IMG/VR virus record: IMGVR_UViG_3300044615_001394
Span: 1-41,408 of that record
Source of the DNA: a virus
Direction: 5' to 3' (one strand)
Length of the DNA: 41,408 nt
Of the stretch, positions 29,921 to 38,606 are shown piece by piece. The position numbers were made by a program, and so were the translations under genes. The notes beneath the pieces were generated by a model that was not told where the DNA came from, ran no database searches, and saw only the letters and a list, made by a program, of their open reading frames with translations. Each line of letters begins with the position of its first letter. Positions within the stretch are counted from its first letter, which is position 1.

Positions 29921-32858
29921 CCCACGGGCTTTGTTCTGCTGAGGTAATGGTAAAGCGGATTTTTACTGCTTCGCCTCCAAGTTGAGCCATTACTTTCCTA
30001 AGTTGCTGTGTTCCTGTTGAATACAGGTCGTTTACGGTTCTCGAAACAGTAAACCCGCTTTTATTAACAAGTTCAATGTCGAGGAATGCACGGCTATTTT
30101 TGACGGTGCTAAGGATCAACCCTGTGAACTGTTTGAAGCTGGACAAGCGCCCGAGGTCAATAAAACCTGTTTCGATTACCGCCTGATAGGCTTGGTAATA
30201 GCGGAAACCGCCACGGTCAACGTAGCCGTATCCGGCTAAGCCAACGGGTATTGGATCGGCGATGGCGTGCGGAGTGTAAGCAGAGCTAGTGCTAAGCTCA
30301 TCCCCACTGTCATTTTGTTGGCGCGAGTCCATAAAAAACAGGTTTCCGTCCTCATCGCAGAAAACAGTTTCAGGGCGCTCTGCCTCCATCTTTGCCACGC
30401 AAAAGACTTTAGGGTATGTGAACTCGCCAACGACTCCGTTGTTTTGGAAATCAAACGCAAAGCTAGTCAACGTGTTGTCTTGTCCAGGGAACGAATACCA
30501 GTAGATCTCCGAGCGGAGGTCAATATATGTATTAACCCTATCAGGTTGCTGCCCAATACGGTCGATGTTGGCAATATCGAGGATGTACTCAATGGCATCT
30601 TTGGTGCTAGCGGCAATGTTTCGGCGTCCGTAGCGGGCACCGCTAAACTCATAGATTTGCAGGTCAGATCCCAAAAAGAAGATTTTGGAGTTCTCATAAT
30701 CTGTGATGCACGCCGGATTGAGCGCCCCCACCGTAACCTGCGGGATATGCTTGTCGGCTGTCGGATCGGACGGGTTCAGTAGAATCACGCCGTTGTTGGT
30801 GTGGACGTGGAGCCGGTAATCATCCGTATAAAGCGCCGTCACTCGTAGGCGGCTGGTCTGGCGGGCTAAACTGACAAGCTCTGGTTCCTGCGAATATGCG
30901 CCTTCTGGGCAAATCTCGTCGTCGGTTGCGGTCTTGGAGACATAAAGCAGGTCGGGATTATCAAGACCGCCACCGAACCAAGTCTGGCCGCCCACCATCA
31001 CAACATCCTTGTACGGCAAAGGCCTATTTTGGTCCACTGACATTGCGGAACCGATTTCTGTATTCGTGCCGACCTGCAATGTCTTTGTGCCAGACGTATT
31101 TGCCACCTCGCCTACAAATGACCACACGGCGGCGGTGCCTTCTCCAAACTGGAAATACACCCTGATCAAATCAAACCGCCCGCCCTCGGCAGCCGGGTCT
31201 GGCGTGATAGTCACTAGGATGTCAGAGCGGGTGGACTCGTCCAAGATGATCGTGTTGGAGATGTCGGAGCTGATGCCCTCGTAGCCCAGCCGCTCCGTGC
31301 CTGAGTCGAAATAGCGCAGATACACCGTGCAAGTCTGCGATGTCAGCCCCTCCGACGTGCCTGCCCCCAGGCCGCCCGACAAGAAGGCCGGGCCGTAGCT
31401 GCCCGTATCGCTTGTGGCATCGGCGGCGGACTTGGCGGCCTCCAGAATGCCCACAACGCGGGTGTCGGCGTTGACATAGGCCACCACGGCGTCGGTGGAG
31501 TTGATGGGCGCGGAACTGCCCGTGATGATGGTGTAGAGGTACGGGTTGCTCGTCGTGCCGCTGCCGGAGAGGGTGGAGCTGATCGATGTGGCGTAGGCTG
31601 ACTGCTGGATGGCGACTTGAATGCGGTTGTTGCCGGACGCCCCTGGATAAAGCGTGCCGTCTGCCGTGAACGTAAGCGTGGCCGTGCCCGCCCTGACCGC
31701 TGTTCCTGTCGGCACAATGCTTTGCGTGCCGCTGCCAGCCGTCGTGAGGTTGATCGCCGCGCCGCCAGCCGTGGCCGCCAGTTTGAAGAAAAAGACGTTG
31801 GTGCCCACATCCCGCATGTAATAGGTCGTGGCCGTGGCAAGCGGGCTTGGCAGCGTGCCCGAGGTCGTGAGTGTGACGGCCTGGGCGTCGGAGTAGCCGT
31901 GGCCGAAAAGCTGGTAGAGCACCACGCCAGAGCCAGCGTTGGTGATGTCGATGGCAGCCCCGCCAGCCGTGGCGGCTAGGCTTGTCGTCGTGCCAGACAC
32001 GGACTTGCAATAGTAGAGCGTGTTGTTGGTGAGGCCAGCCGGGGCCGAGGTCGCCACAAGCAAAACAGCCATGCCCTCCGTGGGCAGGAAGCCCGACACG
32101 GCCAGCGTGTTGGCCGAGGCCGAGACAACGCACGTCGCCGACGCTGTGTAGCTGTAAACGTAGTCCGTCGCCACCACGGGCATGAACATGAAGGCCGCCG
32201 AGCCAGCCGAGCCCGGCAAGGCCCACTTGGCCTGCACGTTGCTGGTGCCCGCAGGCGTAGCCCGGCTGATGACTGGCGTGGCTGGCTGGACGTTGCTGCC
32301 TGCCGAGCGCCACTTGCCCGGCGTGGCCGTCCGGCCTAGCTGGAAGATGCCGGGCGTGTCCACGTTGTTGGAGAGCATCAATTGTGTCGCCGTTCTTTTG
32401 CCATAAAAGCGGGCGTTGGCGTCGAAGCCCACGGCCAGCACTTCCCAGGTGGGCGGCCCGGCGGCGAAGTCGTAGTTGCCGGAGGTGAAACTGCCGTCAT
32501 CGCCGCCATAAAAGAGGCCGCGTGCCTTGCTCTGGGTGAGGTCGTAGAAGAGGATAAAGTTCTTGCCCTGGCGATAGACGCGCACCAGCACTGTCTTATT
32601 GGCCGTCCTGGCCGCCCCGTCCACGCCCACGCCGGACGGGTAGCCAGTGAAGGGCAGGCTGCGGATCTTAGTAGCGGCGGTTTCGCTGGAGAACGTGGCC
32701 CAGAGTCGGGTGTACTTGGGAATGCCTTTTATTGCGCCAGTTGGGCGGAGCAGTGTGTTGATGGCGCGTTGTAGCCGCCCTCCCATGTCGGTTGACTCAA
32801 TTGAACTCGCCAGAGTACCAAACTCGCGGACATCGTGTGTGTAAAGTTGCGCTCCCAT
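29874..32858 (-). CDS. large propeller/tail-like virion protein
   Basis: This 994-residue protein has an N-terminal region starting MGAQLYTHDVREFGTLASSI, then two related modules (about 255-313 and 318-380) ending LAATAGGAAI(D/N)...AGSG, then a C-terminal part with repeated beta blades (LLYVSKTATDD, LHVHTNNGVILLN, KIFFLGSDLQIYEFSG, GNLFFMDSR). The blade pattern resembles stabilisation, nozzle or upper-tail proteins of podoviruses. It begins at a TAATG overlap with the adaptor gene. A precise name cannot be given. Confidence 0.7.
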   Translation of the reverse strand: MGAQLYTHDVREFGTLASSIESTDMGGRLQRAINTLLRPTGAIKGIPKYTRLWATFSSETAATKIRSLPFTGYPSGVGVDGAARTANKTVLVRVYRQGKNFILFYDLTQSKARGLFYGGDDGSFTSGNYDFAAGPPTWEVLAVGFDANARFYGKRTATQLMLSNNVDTPGIFQLGRTATPGKWRSAGSNVQPATPVISRATPAGTSNVQAKWALPGSAGSAAFMFMPVVATDYVYSYTASATCVVSASANTLAVSGFLPTEGMAVLLVATSAPAGLTNNTLYYCKSVSGTTTSLAATAGGAAIDITNAGSGVVLYQLFGHGYSDAQAVTLTTSGTLPSPLATATTYYMRDVGTNVFFFKLAATAGGAAINLTTAGSGTQSIVPTGTAVRAGTATLTFTADGTLYPGASGNNRIQVAIQQSAYATSISSTLSGSGTTSNPYLYTIITGSSAPINSTDAVVAYVNADTRVVGILEAAKSAADATSDTGSYGPAFLSGGLGAGTSEGLTSQTCTVYLRYFDSGTERLGYEGISSDISNTIILDESTRSDILVTITPDPAAEGGRFDLIRVYFQFGEGTAAVWSFVGEVANTSGTKTLQVGTNTEIGSAMSVDQNRPLPYKDVVMVGGQTWFGGGLDNPDLLYVSKTATDDEICPEGAYSQEPELVSLARQTSRLRVTALYTDDYRLHVHTNNGVILLNPSDPTADKHIPQVTVGALNPACITDYENSKIFFLGSDLQIYEFSGARYGRRNIAASTKDAIEYILDIANIDRIGQQPDRVNTYIDLRSEIYWYSFPGQDNTLTSFAFDFQNNGVVGEFTYPKVFCVAKMEAERPETVFCDEDGNLFFMDSRQQNDSGDELSTSSAYTPHAIADPIPVGLAGYGYVDRGGFRYYQAYQAVIETGFIDLGRLSSFKQFTGLILSTVKNSRAFLDIELVNKSGFTVSRTVNDLYSTGTQQLRKVMAQLGGEAVKIRFTITSAEQSPWVIRNLSLLYRSAGQL

Positions 32859-33793
32859 TATCTCTGTTGGCTGTAGCGGTAGCGTTTCTGGATGTTCCCG
32901 GCAATCGTAAGCTGGGCGGCCTTGGTCATGGCTAGGGTGTAGTCGTCTTGGAGTTCCGTCTTTGGAATGCTGCAAAACTGATAACTGGCGAAAAACCACC
33001 GAACCACGGGCAAAAGGATCTCAACGTCCTTGTTTTGGGGCATTAGGGTTGCCCGCGTGTCTGCCAGCGTCGTGACCGGGGCGAACACAAGTTTCTTGGC
33101 GTCATAGACGAGCTTGTGCGCCTCGCCCGGCAGCGTGTCTAGCATGAGGCCGCCGCGAAGCGTGCCGAGCACCATCTGGGCGTAGGGCCAGTATCGGGAG
33201 GCTAGCTGCACCTGCTTTTGCAAGGCCAGCACTAGCCCAGCGTAGCGGCGGTCAAAGTCCATGCTGTAGTTCATCCAGCCCATATTCAAGTCGGACGCAC
33301 CTTGGGCGGGCAGAAGGATAGTTTGCTTGTCGAGAGAAACGGGGTCCATGACCGTTCTAACTCCAACAGGAACAGAGATCCAATCGTGGTACACTACTGC
33401 TTGCACCGTGCCCGATGCTCCCATGTATGGCTGAGAAAGTGAAGGTGCCGATGGGCTTGATTCGTCCTCAATGCGGTTAAGAGTACTATCGCCATTAATG
33501 AGGATTGCGCAGCCCGGCATGAATGCACTATTGTAACCAGATGTAAACGTGACAGCTTTACTGTATTGAGTGCAGGTCAACGATACCGTGGTGGGTGGGC
33601 GAATTACCTCAGCTTGATCTGGTCGCACCTGATAGTAAACGGCTGGATTTGACTCTCCAACATGTTCGAGTCCTCTATTCAGGTCAGACAAGATTCGGGC
33701 CTCTAAGTTGGGAGGTCCATGCGACACATCCTCAAGGCCGCACATGCCAAGTAGTTCGTTTGTAATTGTTTGGACAATCGCCATTGGTTCCAT
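32858..33793 (-). CDS. putative head-tail adaptor
   Basis: This 311-residue protein begins MEPMAIVQTITNELLGMCG. The N-terminal LNRGLEHVGESNPA and a C-terminal helical end (MTKAAQLTIAGNIQKRYRYS) fit adaptor-type phage connector proteins that join portal and tail. Position between the capsid and tail genes supports this. Start MAIVQ at 33784 is also possible, being nearer a TTGCCG-16-TAACAT promoter. Confidence 0.55.
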   Translation of the reverse strand: MEPMAIVQTITNELLGMCGLEDVSHGPPNLEARILSDLNRGLEHVGESNPAVYYQVRPDQAEVIRPPTTVSLTCTQYSKAVTFTSGYNSAFMPGCAILINGDSTLNRIEDESSPSAPSLSQPYMGASGTVQAVVYHDWISVPVGVRTVMDPVSLDKQTILLPAQGASDLNMGWMNYSMDFDRRYAGLVLALQKQVQLASRYWPYAQMVLGTLRGGLMLDTLPGEAHKLVYDAKKLVFAPVTTLADTRATLMPQNKDVEILLPVVRWFFASYQFCSIPKTELQDDYTLAMTKAAQLTIAGNIQKRYRYSQQR

Positions 33794-33831
33794 GTTACTC
33801 GCTCGCTTCTTGACGGCAAGAGGCAATTCGC

Positions 33832-33899
33832 TTGCGTTGGCTGTGCTGTTGGCTAGAATGTCGCGCCGATTGGAGGTAGAAACTCCGCACGGCGCTAAC
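33832..33899 (+). promoter_or_regulatory. HNH expression cassette C: promoter plus 5' hairpin
   Basis: -35 TTGCGT (33832-33837), 16-bp spacer, -10 TAGAAT (33854-33859). The hairpin has P1 GCGCCG/CGGCGC (33863-33868, 33890-33895), internal loop, and P2 GGAG/CTCC with a 7-nt loop. CTAAC is at 33895-33899 and the ATG at 33918. Confidence 0.7.
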
Positions 33900-33917
33900 C
33901 TCAAACACACCCTTGAT

Positions 33918-34502
33918 ATGATTGAAGCTACTCAAACAGTGCCGTGCACACGCAAAGAAATCAAGCTCACTACCACCGACGAGGCGAGATTTTGGAGCAA
34001 GATCAACAAAGCTGGCCCCACAATGCCGCACATGGAGAGTCCGTGCTGGCTCTGGACAGCTTATAAAGATCAGCACGGATATGGGCAATTTCATTTGCGG
34101 GGACGCATTCGCAAACCTCACCAAATTGCATGGACTATTGCCAATGGTCAGATCCAGAGGAATGACAGCCACCACGGGACTTGCGTCTGCCATCGGTGCG
34201 ATAATCCGGCCTGCTGCCGCGCTGATCATCTTTTTATCGGCACACAGGCAGATAATATGCAAGACAAGACCACTAAAGGAAGACAAACGCGTGGAGCCAA
34301 TCACTATGCACGCCTTAACCCTGAATTAATTGCACGCGGGGCTAAAAGAGGTCATGCCAAACTTACTGACGCCAAGGTTATTGAAATCCGCGCCCGATAT
34401 GCAGCTGGCGGTATTAGCCAGAGCCGCCTTGCTGCACAGTTTGGAGTGGTTCAACCAGTCATCTGTGCGATTATTAACCGTAAAACTTGGACGCACATCT
34501 AG
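33918..34502 (+). CDS. free-standing HNH homing endonuclease, paralogue 4
   Basis: This 194-residue protein has the core KPHQIAWTI, CVCHRCDNPACCRADHLFIG, QADNMQDKTTKGR, one 15-residue module (ANHYARLNPELIARG) and an HTH (SQSRLAAQFGVVQPVICAI). It is divergent from the adaptor gene, with the shared intergenic region holding its promoter and hairpin. Longer starts run through the promoter and were rejected. Confidence 0.85.
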   Translation: MIEATQTVPCTRKEIKLTTTDEARFWSKINKAGPTMPHMESPCWLWTAYKDQHGYGQFHLRGRIRKPHQIAWTIANGQIQRNDSHHGTCVCHRCDNPACCRADHLFIGTQADNMQDKTTKGRQTRGANHYARLNPELIARGAKRGHAKLTDAKVIEIRARYAAGGISQSRLAAQFGVVQPVICAIINRKTWTHI

Positions 34503-34553
34503 CCACGCCAGCCGTGGGCAAGCCCTTTTCAGCCAGCCCGGCGCTTGGCCTTT

Positions 34554-34778
34554 TCAGAGCGCGTAAACCAGCCCGCCACGCTCGGCAAAAGCCTTTGGCT
34601 GGCTCCTGACCGCCGAGGCCGTGACGGGGAAGCTGTGCCCGGCCTTGGCGGCGAGGGCGGCTAGGCTGAGGGGGCCGGAGGCTAGGGCGGCCTTGAGGGA
34701 TGGCGTGATGCTGGGGGCGATGTCGCGGAGACTGGCGGCATAGGCTCCGGCGGTGAGCTTGGGGCGGTGGGTGGACAT
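34554..34778 (-). CDS. small HTH-like protein, paralogous to the C-terminus of the 34791 gene
   Basis: This 74-residue protein has a winged-helix-like region (LSLAALAAKAGHSFPVTASA) and a C-terminal hairpin AFAERGGLVYAL. The same architecture occurs at the C-terminus of the neighbouring upstream protein (VAEAAKATGLTPAQVRATAK, ending FATNGGRVFLVS), which suggests a local duplication. It starts 13 bp after that gene's stop. Confidence 0.6.
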   Translation of the reverse strand: MSTHRPKLTAGAYAASLRDIAPSITPSLKAALASGPLSLAALAAKAGHSFPVTASAVRSQPKAFAERGGLVYAL

Positions 34779-34790
34779 GGCGGGAAGCGG

Positions 34791-35474
34791 TTAACTGACA
34801 AGGAACACCCGCCCGCCGTTCGTGGCGAACTGGCCCGGCAGGCTCTTGGCCGTGGCGCGCACCTGGGCTGGCGTCAGGCCGGTGGCCTTGGCTGCCTCGG
34901 CTACTTTGAGGCCGCGCTGGCTGACGGCGGAGGCTAGGAGGCGGGCGGCCTCTGCGGGGCTGGGAGAGTTGCCGTCTGCCCCGCTCGCGAGTTCGGGGCT
35001 TGCTGTGTTGTGCGACGGCGGCACCGGGCCACTGGGGGCGATTGTTTCAGGGACGCCTGAGAATGGCGGGTTCCCATTTTTGTCGTAAAGGGCGGCCTCG
35101 ACATCGCCCACCGTGAGCTTGGCTTTGTTGGCAATGGCCTTCATCTGGGCCTCCACCTCATCCAACGTCTCCACGCCAAAGCGCGTGCGCAGTTCATGGG
35201 CAAGGCAGGCCTCCGCCGTCGGGTGCAGGCTGCCGTCCTCGGCCTCAAAGTCCACGTCTGGCACAGGCCGCATGGGCTGGTAGGCGGCCAAGTACGGCCC
35301 GGCTGGCTTGTTCTGGTCGTCCCACTCGGCGCGGGTCAAGATGCGGATGGGGTAGCCTTTGCCTTTGCGCACGTCGGAGCGGGCGCGGACGGGCAGGGTT
35401 AGGCCGTTGCTGGCGGCGATGGGGAAGGCTTGGCCGGGGTGTTGCGGGAATGTTATCTGCCAACAAGTTCTCAT
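34791..35474 (-). CDS. hypothetical protein with a C-terminal winged-helix-like domain
   Basis: This 227-residue protein starts MRTCWQITFPQH; the N-terminal half is unrecognised. The C-terminal 55 residues form a helix-turn-helix/wing pattern ending FATNGGRVFLVS. Being inside the late block between adaptor and capsid genes is unusual for a regulator, so it may act late. The ATG at 35474 follows a CCAGACATCAGACACC leader. Confidence 0.55.
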   Translation of the reverse strand: MRTCWQITFPQHPGQAFPIAASNGLTLPVRARSDVRKGKGYPIRILTRAEWDDQNKPAGPYLAAYQPMRPVPDVDFEAEDGSLHPTAEACLAHELRTRFGVETLDEVEAQMKAIANKAKLTVGDVEAALYDKNGNPPFSGVPETIAPSGPVPPSHNTASPELASGADGNSPSPAEAARLLASAVSQRGLKVAEAAKATGLTPAQVRATAKSLPGQFATNGGRVFLVS

Positions 35475-35481
35475 ATATTTT

Positions 35482-35528
35482 GGTGTCTGATGTCTGGTGA
35501 ACAGTACATATTTTTTGGGGTTTAGCAA
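35482..35528 (-). promoter_or_regulatory. minus-strand promoter and leader of the 35474 gene
   Basis: -35 TTGCTA (35523-35528), 16-bp spacer, -10 TACTGT (35501-35506). The CCAGACATCAGACACC leader word is at 35482-35497. It is divergent from HNH cassette D. Confidence 0.4.
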
Positions 35529-35535
35529 GAAGCCT

Positions 35536-35604
35536 TTGATGGCTTGTTGGCATCTGTTACAATACGACGCCGGACACCTTTTGCGAGGTAATCCGGCGTC
35601 TAAC
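35536..35604 (+). promoter_or_regulatory. HNH expression cassette D: promoter plus 5' hairpin
   Basis: -35 TTGATG (35536-35541), 16-bp spacer, -10 TACAAT (35558-35563). The hairpin has P1 GACGCCGGA/TCCGGCGTC (35566-35574, 35592-35600), internal loop, and P2 ACCT/AGGT with a 6-nt loop. CTAAC is at 35600-35604 and the ATG at 35622. Confidence 0.75.
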
Positions 35605-35621
35605 CCCACCCATATTGTGCT

Positions 35622-36260
35622 ATGAATGAAGCGTTACCCATACAAGCAGACATCTGTCCCGAAGTCAACTTTACAGACAAAGAGCGAAATCATTTTTGGT
35701 CTAAAGTTCAGAAATCTAATGACTGTTGGCTATGGCAAGGAGGCAAACCTGGAAGAAAATACGGCCAGTATTTTTTACGCCAAAAGCGTGTGGGAACTCA
35801 TCGGGTAGCTTGGATGATGTCTCGGAATCGAGAAATACCTCCAGGTATGTTTATCTGCCACCACTGCGATAATCCTCAGTGCGTACGCCCAGACCATTTA
35901 TTTCTTGGCTCAATCCAGGATAATTCCGATGATAAATGCAGAAAAGGAAGGCAGGCTAAAGGTGATAGTCAAGGTTTGCGCAAACATCCAGGGGCGGCTG
36001 CACGCGGATTACGGCACGGCTGGCACACCCACCCTGAAAGCGTTCCTCGCGGCGATAATCACCACTCAAGAAAACGTCCTGAAAGGATGGCTAGAGGTGT
36101 GAGGCATGGATTAGCCAAGTTCACCAATGATGACATAATAGAAATCAGGCGATTACGCAAAGACGGGATGCTGTTACGCCTTATCGCTGAACGATTCAAA
36201 TGCAGCCGTCCATGTATAGGCTTCATTATTAAAGGCGCAACTTGGGGTCATGTGATCTAA
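35622..36260 (+). CDS. free-standing HNH homing endonuclease, paralogue 5
   Basis: This 212-residue protein has the core GTHRVAWMM, ICHHCDNPQCVRPDHLFLG, IQDNSDDKCRKGR, three 15-residue modules (for example LRHGWHTHPESVPRG and DNHHSRKRPERMARG) and a C-terminal HTH (LLRLIAERFKCSRPCIGFII). It lies antiparallel to the late genes, with the terminator at 36266-36301 just beyond its stop. Confidence 0.85.
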   Translation: MNEALPIQADICPEVNFTDKERNHFWSKVQKSNDCWLWQGGKPGRKYGQYFLRQKRVGTHRVAWMMSRNREIPPGMFICHHCDNPQCVRPDHLFLGSIQDNSDDKCRKGRQAKGDSQGLRKHPGAAARGLRHGWHTHPESVPRGDNHHSRKRPERMARGVRHGLAKFTNDDIIEIRRLRKDGMLLRLIAERFKCSRPCIGFIIKGATWGHVI

Positions 36261-36265
36261 TAAAT

Positions 36266-36301
36266 GAAAAGCCCGGCCCGCCAAAAAGGCAAGGCCGGGC
36301 T
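36266..36301 (-). terminator. Rho-independent terminator after the 36325 gene
   Basis: An 8-bp stem GCCCGGCC/GGCCGGGC (36271-36278, 36293-36300) is followed on the minus strand by TTTTC. It separates the virion gene from the antiparallel HNH gene. Confidence 0.75.
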
Positions 36302-36324
36302 GCTGGATTGTTTGGCTGGGCGGC

Positions 36325-36867
36325 TTAGGCTGCGGCTTCAATCTTGGCAAGGTCGCCGTCGGCATCCATGAACCAGCCTTTCCATGCAGTCGAGGAGACG
36401 CATGTGAGGTAGCATGTGGAGTTGGCGGCGATGGCGGACTCTGCGCTAGCGCCTGTGCCGCCGTTGATGGCGATACTGGCGGGCGTGGAGCTGCGAAGCT
36501 CGAAGCCAGTTGCGGCGACGTTGATCACAAGCTGTTTGCCTACCACGGGGGCGGGCAAGATGACGATGTGATCAGCGTTGGAGCTGGTGACAGTGACATG
36601 GCTGGAGGCTGCCGCGATTGCAGCGCCGCCAACGGTTGCCGTGACGGTTTCCACAACATCGGAGCGCGGGCCGCTGATCGTGCCCGCGTTGACGAGGGCA
36701 TTCACGCCGCTGAAAAACTCAGCCAAGGTCATGTCGGCACAGATCCGAGGATCGCCGGATGGCTTGGATGAGTCGTAAACAAAAACGCGGTGGTTGGTGG
36801 ACAGGCTGGCCCCGAGAAGGGCTGGCAGGTCCGCCGGATTCGTTGGAATTGGAGTAATCTGGAGCAT
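36325..36867 (-). CDS. putative head decoration or minor virion protein
   Basis: This 180-residue protein has a beta-rich C-terminal half with repeated Thr/Ala/Val stretches (VVETVTATVGGAAIAA, HVTVTSSNADHIVILP), the look of a decoration or fibre-like virion protein. It is directly downstream of the capsid gene. No enzyme motif was found. Confidence 0.55.
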   Translation of the reverse strand: MLQITPIPTNPADLPALLGASLSTNHRVFVYDSSKPSGDPRICADMTLAEFFSGVNALVNAGTISGPRSDVVETVTATVGGAAIAAASSHVTVTSSNADHIVILPAPVVGKQLVINVAATGFELRSSTPASIAINGGTGASAESAIAANSTCYLTCVSSTAWKGWFMDADGDLAKIEAAA

Positions 36868-36903
36868 TAGAGTAGGTAGCTAGAGGGTTGCGTTGAGTTT
36901 GCC

Positions 36904-36937
36904 AAAAGGGCCGCCCGGCGGGTGGGCTAGGCGGCCC
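36904..36937 (-). terminator. Rho-independent terminator after the capsid gene
   Basis: A 7-bp stem GGGCCGC/GCGGCCC (36908-36914, 36931-36937) is followed on the minus strand by TTTTGG. It lies 14 bp past the capsid stop and could limit expression of the genes that follow. Confidence 0.7.
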
Positions 36938-36950
36938 CAAGGCGTGACCG

Positions 36951-38495
36951 TTAGCTCACCTCCGGCATACCGGGGGCGTTCCAGGCACCGTAAACGACGA
37001 TGTAGCCGTTTTTGATGAGGGCTGCGTTTTTGTAGGCGGTGGCACCCCAGACCATCTGGACACCGATACCGAAACGGTTGGTGTAGTCGTTCTCCTGGGT
37101 GACACGCTGGCCCATGGCGGTTGAGGCCTTGCCGTTGACCGTGCCGTAGCCGCAATACACGGCGTTGTTGCCGAGGAAGTAGCCGCAGACGTATGGCTGG
37201 CCCTTGCTGTTGACTGGGATCATCAGCGAGCCCACGGGGATGACGCCCTCAGTGAGGTAGCCACTCGTCCAAGGAGCAGTGCCCCAAGTGATGGTGGAGC
37301 CAGTGAGCGTGGTTTCATAGTCGCCGGAGGCTGTGGAGCCAAGGCGGGTCAGGTCGCTTCCGCCCACATCGCCGAGGGTGAAACCGTCGGAGGTCGTGTA
37401 GTGGAAAAAGCTGTATTTGCCAGCATCCGCGCCAGAACCATTGATCACCATGAGGTACTTGTCAGTGACCGTGGCGGCGATGAAAGTCTGCTCAAACGCC
37501 GTGAACGGAGCGCCGGGCCAGTAGCGGAAGTAGTCGTTAGCTGTCTTCGCAATGGCGTTGGTCGTAAGCACCGTGGAGCCGTTAAAGCCGCCGCCTTTGA
37601 GGACGGTAAGCGCCGTGGAGGTGCCTTTGGCTGGGATGGCTTCGCCGAGGTAGGCGCGGGGAGCGCAGAACGCACCCTGAGCAGCATCGGCGGCGGTGTT
37701 GGAGACTGCCCAATTGTTGAGCATGACGCCATCATACTCTGGCAGGTTGCCTGCGAAGAGGTAGTTGGTGGGGCCGCGTGTGCCAGCAGTGGCGAGCAGG
37801 CTTTCCCAAGTCGAGTTTTCGCGGAGGCCCTGAAACAGGTAGTCGTTGCCCTGGAAGAAGTACTTCAGGATGCGCTGGCCGTTGGGGCCACGGGCGATCT
37901 CGATTTCCTGCATCTTGATGCCGTTTGCCATGATCTTCGCTTGGGAGATCGTGGCTTTGGTGACGACATCAGTCGAGGTAAGGGCGTTGATGCTCGCCTT
38001 GTTGCCAGCATAGAGCGTGTTGTACGTCTCAAGGCTGCCAAGCATGACGGCTTCGATACAGTCGCACTTAAGGCGCTGCACCCATTCGTTGAGGCCACGG
38101 CGGGCCGATTGGTCGAACGTGGTGCCGATGAATGTCAGGTCTTTAGTCGTGACGGTTTCAGCGACGGCGTGACGGTGCAGGCCGATAGTCAGCGTAAACT
38201 GGCTGTACTTGCGCACTTCTTCCGCACCAACAAGGTTGGTGTTACCCTGGACGCCTTTGCCGCCGAGGCCAGCTTCGGAGCTGAACACGATGGTGTTGCC
38301 GCGTACTTTGGAGGTGTCGAGCACTTCTTTGACAGGCTTGACAGAGCCAAGGCCGCCCATGAGTTCGGAGAACGGGTTGTAACGCTCGTTGTCGAAAGCA
38401 ATGCTCGACACCCAGAGAATCTGGCGGGCGTAGGTGGGGGACTGCGCAACAAGCTCAGCGACTGTCTGCGCGTTAATTTCTTCGTATGAGGCCAT
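36951..38495 (-). CDS. major capsid protein (DUF4043/N4-gp56-like)
   Basis: This 514-residue protein has an N-terminal helix-rich region, then the family pattern VRGNTIVFSSEAGLGGKGVQ, EEVRKYSQFTLTIGLHRHAV and DQSARRGLNEWVQRL, the E-loop and P-domain strands of an HK97-type capsid of the N4-gp56/DUF4043 group. The C-terminal part is longer and beta-rich. It is preceded by the scaffold gene and a structured leader (38496-38606). Confidence 0.8.
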   Translation of the reverse strand: MASYEEINAQTVAELVAQSPTYARQILWVSSIAFDNERYNPFSELMGGLGSVKPVKEVLDTSKVRGNTIVFSSEAGLGGKGVQGNTNLVGAEEVRKYSQFTLTIGLHRHAVAETVTTKDLTFIGTTFDQSARRGLNEWVQRLKCDCIEAVMLGSLETYNTLYAGNKASINALTSTDVVTKATISQAKIMANGIKMQEIEIARGPNGQRILKYFFQGNDYLFQGLRENSTWESLLATAGTRGPTNYLFAGNLPEYDGVMLNNWAVSNTAADAAQGAFCAPRAYLGEAIPAKGTSTALTVLKGGGFNGSTVLTTNAIAKTANDYFRYWPGAPFTAFEQTFIAATVTDKYLMVINGSGADAGKYSFFHYTTSDGFTLGDVGGSDLTRLGSTASGDYETTLTGSTITWGTAPWTSGYLTEGVIPVGSLMIPVNSKGQPYVCGYFLGNNAVYCGYGTVNGKASTAMGQRVTQENDYTNRFGIGVQMVWGATAYKNAALIKNGYIVVYGAWNAPGMPEVS

Positions 38496-38606
38496 TAGAG
38501 TAGTGTGGTGGTGATTTTTGAACAGATTGATCCGCAGGGCTTCATGGACCCTGTTAATCTGTCGTCACGCCACACAGGCGTCGGCCCCTTGCGGGAACCG
38601 CTATCT
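38496..38606 (-). promoter_or_regulatory. structured 5' leader of the capsid gene
   Basis: On the minus strand three hairpins follow one another: TCCCGCAAGGGG with a GNRA loop, ACGCC/GGCGT, and ACAGATT...CAGGG/CCCTG...AATCTGT (38522-38564). The leader ends in CACCACCACACTACTCTA before the ATG. It may set capsid mRNA stability or translation. No promoter was recognised. Confidence 0.5.

Noticed and set aside
31222-32313. His/Gly-rich frame inside the propeller gene
   Set aside because: Low-complexity shadow translation of a well-supported gene.
37401-38489. Long open frame antisense to the capsid gene
   Set aside because: It mirrors the capsid codons, shows no leader or domain, and the opposite strand has clear capsid homology.
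38570-38606. Twister-ribozyme-like core (CCCGCAAGGGGCCGACG) in the capsid leader
   Set aside because: Only part of the core can be matched by eye; the remaining conserved loops and the cleavage site were not found.
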